A stretch of DNA of 36,281 nt from Candidatus Poseidoniaceae archaeon (lineage in GTDB: Archaea; Thermoplasmatota; Poseidoniia; Poseidoniales; Poseidoniaceae): positions 1 through 36,281 of the forward strand of contig CALHIR010000008.1 in NCBI GenBank assembly GCA_938030705.1, in the 5' to 3' direction. The notes beneath the pieces are model-generated. The model worked only from the letters and a program-made list of their open reading frames with translations, searched no databases and was not told where the DNA came from. The number at the start of each line of letters is the position of its first letter. Position 1 is the first letter of the stretch. Positions 32,789 to 36,281 of the stretch are shown here, piece after piece. A program made the position numbers and the translations under genes.

Positions 32789-32883
32789 CAACGTCAAGAG
32801 GCCTTTGTGATCGTCAATGCCTCTATGGGTGGCGAAGAATTCGGCCCACTGCAAGCCCTTGTGATTGAACTTTGATATCACTT

Positions 32884-33231
32884 TCATTCTGAAGCACCCT
32901 CGAAATCATTGCTTCCAACCCACTCAAAAACAGATTTGAGGATTGGGCCCAACGTTCTGCCTTTTTCTGACAAATCATACTCAACTCTTGCTGGAACTTC
33001 AGCAAAAACTTCACGGGTGACGAGCCCTTGTCTGATCATCTCATCCAAGCGACGACTCAACGTGGTTGCAGTAATGCCGATTTCTCGCCTGAGATGGTTA
33101 AATCTCACGGGCCCATCATTGTGGGACATGAAAAACAGCATGTGGAGAACATAGGACTTCCCCAGGAGTTCGATGAATTCTCGGCCTTGAGTTTGCAAGC
33201 AAAGGGGTTGCTGCTGGGCGGGTGGTTGCAT
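32884..33231 (-). CDS. HxlR-family transcriptional regulator
   Basis: The 115-residue protein has the HxlR winged-helix pattern: GKSYVLHMLFFMSHNDGPVR (helix 1 and turn), FNHLRREIGITATTLSRRLD as the recognition region, then MIRQGLVTREVFAEVPARVE forming the wing and YDLSEKGRTLGPILKSVFEW as the dimer helix. A Cys near the N-terminus (position 11) could act as a redox sensor as in some HxlR proteins, but this is speculative. A TATA box 24 bases upstream implies a leaderless transcript. It diverges from the CDGSH-like gene over a 125-base gap, a layout typical of a regulator controlling its neighbour. Confidence 0.88.
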   Translation of the reverse strand: MQPPAQQQPLCLQTQGREFIELLGKSYVLHMLFFMSHNDGPVRFNHLRREIGITATTLSRRLDEMIRQGLVTREVFAEVPARVEYDLSEKGRTLGPILKSVFEWVGSNDFEGASE

Positions 33232-33250
33232 GGTGTTACCAAGTCGCTGA

Positions 33251-33260
33251 AATATATCAA
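33251..33260 (-). promoter_or_regulatory. TATA box of the HxlR gene
   Basis: TTGATATATT on the minus strand is centred 24 bases before ATG 33231. On the plus strand, CTTAAT near 33312 and AGGAGG at 33341-33346 (10 bases before ATG 33357) serve the divergent gene. Confidence 0.6.
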
Positions 33261-33356
33261 ACCTCCAGTTTCAACTCGGATACCATGGTTTCCATTCCGG
33301 GACTTTTTGTGCTTAATACGGGCGAACAATCCCCGTTCCAAGGAGGGATGAAACTC

Positions 33357-33476
33357 ATGAGTAAATGTGGATGTGGACGATCACCAACCGGAATGTGCAA
33401 AGGTTGGCACGGTCTTTCAGAAGAAGAATACGAAAAGAAACTAGCAGAATTCAAGTCAGAAAACAAGGAAGAATGA
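33357..33476 (+). CDS. CDGSH-like Cys-rich microprotein
   Basis: The 39-residue product begins MSKCGCGRSPTGMCKGWH and ends in a charged helix (SEEEYEKKLAEFKSENKEE). The C-x-C-x2-S-x4-C-x-G-x-H spacing resembles the 2Fe-2S-binding CDGSH motif (C-x-C-x2-S/T-x3-P-x-C-D-G-S-H) but is one residue shorter between Ser and the third Cys, and it has Lys-Gly-Trp-His in place of Asp-Gly-Ser-His. Iron-sulfur or zinc binding is plausible but unproven. AGGAGG at 33341-33346 supports ATG 33357; ATG 33348 sits too close. The stop overlaps ATG 33473 of the next frame as ATGA. Confidence 0.72.
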   Translation: MSKCGCGRSPTGMCKGWHGLSEEEYEKKLAEFKSENKEE

Positions 33477-33478
33477 AG

Positions 33479-33727
33479 ATGTCCAAAAATTGGAACACCA
33501 TTCTTCGTTGGATCCACCTGATTTTCGGGATGATGATTTCTGCTTATTTCGCTCGAATCACCTTCACCGGGAACACTGACGTCTGGGACGATGATCCTTG
33601 GGTCACAATGTTCGTTGGACAAGCTGTGTTAGCGATTGTTTTCTGGACTGGAATCATCAAGTGGCAACTGCCTCGTATCAAGAAATGGAATCGAAACCGA
33701 AAGAAAGCCAAAGCAGCGGAAAATTGA
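33479..33727 (+). CDS. Small two-TM membrane protein
   Basis: The 82-residue protein has two membrane segments (ILRWIHLIFGMMISAYFARI and MFVGQAVLAIVFWTGIIKW) joined by a short acidic loop (TDVWDDDPW), and ends in a strongly basic tail. AGGAAG 7 bases upstream supports ATG 33479; ATG 33473 overlaps the preceding stop. It is almost certainly co-translated with the CDGSH-like microprotein. Function unknown. Confidence 0.75.
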   Translation: MSKNWNTILRWIHLIFGMMISAYFARITFTGNTDVWDDDPWVTMFVGQAVLAIVFWTGIIKWQLPRIKKWNRNRKKAKAAEN

Positions 33728-33830
33728 TCTGAAATTGCAAGAGGTTTTCCTAAAACCCTTTGCATATTTTCCGATAAAAAGGAGAACCAGTGGGTCGATA
33801 CTAAGGCTTGCCTCGGAGTCCCATACATGC

Positions 33831-33847
33831 TCATGGGAAGCCCATGA
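33831..33847. repeat. 7-bp inverted repeat between convergent genes
   Basis: TCATGGG and CCCATGA are separated by 3 bases (AAG), in the 133-base gap after the two-TM gene and the surface-protein gene stop. It could fold as a 3' hairpin in either transcript; there is no T-run next to it. Confidence 0.4.
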
Positions 33848-33860
33848 ACACACATGATGT

Positions 33861-35537
33861 TCACAATGTCAACTTACGTTGAAATCTTGTTGCTAAGATG
33901 ATTGCGAAAATCAACAACCAGGATTCGAATCCTGGCAAGGATGCATTTGATTCACTGTTCTCATCACTCACTTCCTCCCAAAAAGATGGGTCGTTGGGAT
34001 ACACGTCTGAATTGTCCCCAACGCCATCCCCGTCCGAGTCAACTGTCTCGGTTGCATCGGTTGGGAAATCATCGAAATCATCCGCAATGCCATCCCCGTC
34101 CGTGTCAAGGTACGGAACCACGATTTCAAAAGAATCTTCATCGGTCAAGATTTTTTGATCTTGAGCATCATAGACATAAGCTTGCACATAAACAGTGTAC
34201 GACATCGTGATGTTTCCGCGCAGAGACTCAACGCTTAACCCGAGGGAGAAGGGGCTTTGCACTGACAACCCATCCGAACGATTCCATAGATGAATTAACC
34301 GAAGATCGTATTTCTCAACAGCGGATGCCTCAAAGGATGAATTTTCGAATGCCACCTCAATATAGGTCTCTTCCTGAGTGGAAGAAAGGATTGTCCCGTT
34401 GATGAAAAGGAAATCATCCTCCATCACCTCGGCTTCCACCGGTATGTCCAACGAAAACGTTGCTTCGTATTGAGGCTCGGGTTCTTCCCATGCATCCATC
34501 ACAGAATCGTAGGTCCAAGCGCCGTCCCACTGGCAGATTCCATTTTCATCAAGGATGAACTCTCCACCGGCTTCAATCGCTGCTTCGGGAGCAACGAGGC
34601 CCTGACATGCAGCAAGGGTGAATTCAAACCAATGGATGGTGGTCCACGCTTCATCAGGATACGTACCTTCGTATGTTTTGATGTAAACATACTGATTGTT
34701 TGATGTGTTGCTGTACATCTCCGCAACGGAGAGGGTGAGTGAAAACGCATCACCGTCGCTTAATGCGTCTGATCTCGCCCACAAACTCTCCACGGCAAGG
34801 TTGTACTTTGCGACAGCTGGGGCTGAGAAATCCTCTTCAAAAAAGGCTACCTCAACGTAAACTTCTCCGTTTTCAGAACCAGAAACCAGTGAGCCGTTCA
34901 CAAAAATGGTATCACTGGTAACCGTTGTGCCGTTCAGTGTCATGTCAAACTGGAACTCGGGTTCTTGGTCACCAAACCCGAGGGGCACAACCACGAAGTA
35001 CATGCGGAATTTTTCACTGAATTTTCCCGCTGTATCGTAAGTGATCAACTCAATCCGGATTTGGTTCTCCGTGGTACCGGTTGAGTCAACGGTCACGTTG
35101 GCGAAGCTGTAGGACCACAAGCCACCGCTGGCTTCGGATTGCGTGAAGGTGTGGCCGTCAAGGTCGAATGAATCGTCGCCGTACGGGGCATCAAACAGGA
35201 CCTTCCATTCGTAAGTCGCAATACCTGCATCGGTTTCGTTGGCATGGTCCTCGTCATACGAGTCACTCGCATCAAAGTTGACGATGGTCTCCCCATCATC
35301 TCCCAAAGTTACTCTGTAAACGTTCCATTCGGTGTTGGAAACCGTCTTTGTTCCTATTTGCACGATGGCCCCCTCTTCCTCAGCAACCGTAGCGTTCGCA
35401 ACAGGGGGAAATTCGTCATCTTGAGCATCGTGAGAAAATCGGATTTGGTGAGACTCGTCCAGTGTTGAGTTTTGAGAAAATTCAGAACAGGCTGTTGAAA
35501 ATAAAAGCAAGGCGAACAACACGGCAAGTTTCTGCAT
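33861..35537 (-). CDS. Surface protein: PKD-like, duplicated domain, TSP3 repeats, PGF-CTERM-like end
   Basis: From ATG 35537 the 558-residue product has a signal sequence with a Cys (MQKLAVLFALLLFSTACSEF) resembling a lipobox, though Ser rather than Leu is at -3. A PKD-like domain follows (about 60-175), then two copies of a roughly 100-residue beta domain: VYVEVAFFEEDFSAPAVAKY in the first aligns with TYIEVAFENSSFEASAVEKY in the second. Next are two calcium-binding thrombospondin-type-3 repeats (DTDGDGIADD, DSDGDGVGDNSD), and the C-terminus LPGFESWLLIFAIILATRFQ matches the PGF-CTERM archaeosortase signal. It would be exported and either lipid-anchored or sortase-processed. An AT-rich TATA region lies 29 bases upstream. 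Confidence 0.83.
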   Translation of the reverse strand: MQKLAVLFALLLFSTACSEFSQNSTLDESHQIRFSHDAQDDEFPPVANATVAEEEGAIVQIGTKTVSNTEWNVYRVTLGDDGETIVNFDASDSYDEDHANETDAGIATYEWKVLFDAPYGDDSFDLDGHTFTQSEASGGLWSYSFANVTVDSTGTTENQIRIELITYDTAGKFSEKFRMYFVVVPLGFGDQEPEFQFDMTLNGTTVTSDTIFVNGSLVSGSENGEVYVEVAFFEEDFSAPAVAKYNLAVESLWARSDALSDGDAFSLTLSVAEMYSNTSNNQYVYIKTYEGTYPDEAWTTIHWFEFTLAACQGLVAPEAAIEAGGEFILDENGICQWDGAWTYDSVMDAWEEPEPQYEATFSLDIPVEAEVMEDDFLFINGTILSSTQEETYIEVAFENSSFEASAVEKYDLRLIHLWNRSDGLSVQSPFSLGLSVESLRGNITMSYTVYVQAYVYDAQDQKILTDEDSFEIVVPYLDTDGDGIADDFDDFPTDATETVDSDGDGVGDNSDVYPNDPSFWEEVSDENSESNASLPGFESWLLIFAIILATRFQRKLTL

Positions 35538-35825
35538 GGTTAACCTATAAAATTCAACTAATTTATTTATTCTCAAAACTTGTCAATGATTTCAATAATC
35601 TGTTTTCAGGCCAATCAAGGTATTTCTGCTCAATCCCTTGTAGATGAGCTCACTATACAGAATGGGTTGCAGTCCGTCCTATACAACCCTAGGGATAAAC
35701 ACGACCCACTGCGACCCCTCGTGTACAAATCGATTGTGGACATGGGTGGTTCACATGATCCTTCGTGGATAGAAGTAAACCACTTATCCACTTTTGTTAG
35801 TCAAATCCCTATTTAACCAGATTAT
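35538..35825. other. Intergenic region with a TATA box and a doubtful small frame
   Basis: An AT-rich ATAAATAAAT element at about 35561-35571 is the probable promoter for the surface-protein gene at 33861-35537. A plus-strand frame from ATG 35586 to TAA near 35816 (76 codons) is open, and its translation looks moderately protein-like (LVDELTIQNGLQSVLYN), but I see no ribosome site or known motif. It may be a chance frame or a gene remnant. Confidence 0.4.
35561..35571 (-). promoter_or_regulatory. TATA box of the surface-protein gene
   Basis: AATAAATAAAT on the minus strand is centred 29 bases before ATG 35537, giving a near-leaderless start and supporting that ATG over 35576. Confidence 0.55.
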
Positions 35826-36281
35826 CTACTCCCAATCAACCCACTGCTCTGTCTCTGGATCTCTGTAAAACCAATTGCCCGAATCTGTTGGATATTCGAG
35901 GCACTCGTAACCGTCAATCCATTCTCCCGATGCCCCTTTGGGCGGTCGCCTTGGCCCTCTTCGCGGTTGAGAGACTTCGCTGGTTGCAGTGTTGTTGGAA
36001 AATTGGTTTACAAACTGATCATATTTTTCGTCAACTTCATCATTATCTTCGGCTTCATCGGTGCGCTTTCGCACCCACAAAACAACAGCCACAATTGCGA
36101 AAAGGAAACCAACACCAGATCCGATGATTAGACGACGTTGCTTCTTGGCTTGTTGCGCTAGTGCTTCTTCCAGAATTCGTTGCTCGTTATCACCCATTCC
36201 ATCCCCATCGCTGTCTGCGGTTTCGGATGAATCATTTGGAAAGGCATCCGAATTGTCTCCAACGCCATCCCCATCGCTGTC
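35826..36281 (-). CDS. C-terminal part of a surface protein with TSP3 repeats (5' end beyond right edge)
   Basis: The frame has no start before the right edge, so the N-terminus is missing. It opens with two thrombospondin-type-3 calcium repeats (DSDGDGVGDNSDAFP and DSDGDGMGDN) very like those of the neighbouring surface protein. A helical stalk (RILEEALAQQAKKQ), one membrane segment (RRLIIGSGVGFLFAIVAVVL) and a cytoplasmic tail follow. The tail ends in an aromatic motif (GEWIDGYECLEYPTDSGNWF, then YRDPETEQWVDWE) that looks like a small WW-type or OCRE-type module. Starting at the internal ATG 36197 would discard the calcium repeats, so the longer reading is preferred. Confidence 0.82.
   Translation of the reverse strand, partial: DSDGDGVGDNSDAFPNDSSETADSDGDGMGDNEQRILEEALAQQAKKQRRLIIGSGVGFLFAIVAVVLWVRKRTDEAEDNDEVDEKYDQFVNQFSNNTATSEVSQPRRGPRRPPKGASGEWIDGYECLEYPTDSGNWFYRDPETEQWVDWE

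Noticed and set aside
33918-33935. CCAGGATTCGAATCCTGG, which looks like a tRNA T-arm
   Set aside because: It is an 18-bp palindrome that encodes the P-G-F-E-S-W part of the PGF-CTERM-like end of the surface protein; no acceptor, D or anticodon arm lies nearby.
1-36281. CRISPR array, insertion sequence or rRNA gene
   Set aside because: No regularly spaced direct repeats, transposase or rRNA-like sequence was seen on either strand.

Overview
The window looks like a stretch of an uncultured planktonic euryarchaeon, most likely Marine Group II (Poseidoniales, Thermoplasmata-related). The archaeal calls are a Sec61-beta subunit, an ER/archaeal-type signal peptidase (Ser/His rather than Ser/Lys), an Hjc Holliday-junction resolvase, an Lhr-type helicase, an MC1-type chromosomal protein, Lrp/AsnC proteins, TATA boxes about 25-29 bases upstream of start codons, and several giant secreted proteins with one C-terminal membrane anchor. 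The lineage is an inference from gene content; no rRNA or tRNA gene is present to confirm it.

Layout. 1-879: cytochrome c oxidase subunit II, cut by the left edge. 1115-2099: a small membrane-protein gene that needs a -1 frameshift, coupled by an ATGA overlap to a Toprim-domain protein. 2085-5487 (minus): Lrp regulator, a secreted membrane-anchored protein and an NSUN2/Trm4-like RNA m5C methyltransferase. 5550-8483: polytopic membrane protein, small hypothetical, Sec61-beta and a hypothetical. 8591-11253: a chromatin/recombination block with a helix-hairpin-helix protein carrying a histone-H1-like Lys/Ala tail, a small Cys/His protein, a Xer-type tyrosine recombinase, an MC1 homologue with an unusually well marked promoter and upstream terminator, and a stand-alone RAM-domain protein. 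11287-16581: a 1764-residue surface protein whose TIGR03790-like domain is split by PA14 and LamG modules. 16721-20948: macro-domain protein, hypothetical, site-2 protease, Hjc resolvase and a divergent RuvC/RNase H-fold-like protein. 20933-27536: signal peptidase, small membrane protein and a second giant surface protein. 27617-32788: Lhr helicase, a possible 36-residue secreted peptide, a membrane protein and an HDAC-family deacetylase with its full metal-site set.

From about 32.8 kb to the right edge the sequence becomes visibly AT-richer and the gene content changes: an HxlR regulator diverging from a CDGSH-like microprotein plus a two-TM protein, then two surface proteins with calcium-binding thrombospondin-type-3 repeats, one ending in a PGF-CTERM-like sorting signal. 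This end is the best candidate for an accessory segment.

Functional threads: export and envelope (Sec61-beta, signal peptidase, site-2 protease, four large surface proteins); DNA architecture, recombination and repair (HhH-H1 protein, MC1, Xer, Hjc, RuvC-like, Lhr); and NAD/acyl-linked modification (macro domain, HDAC family). Genes are tightly packed, and four convergent pairs overlap by 12-17 bases at their 3' ends.
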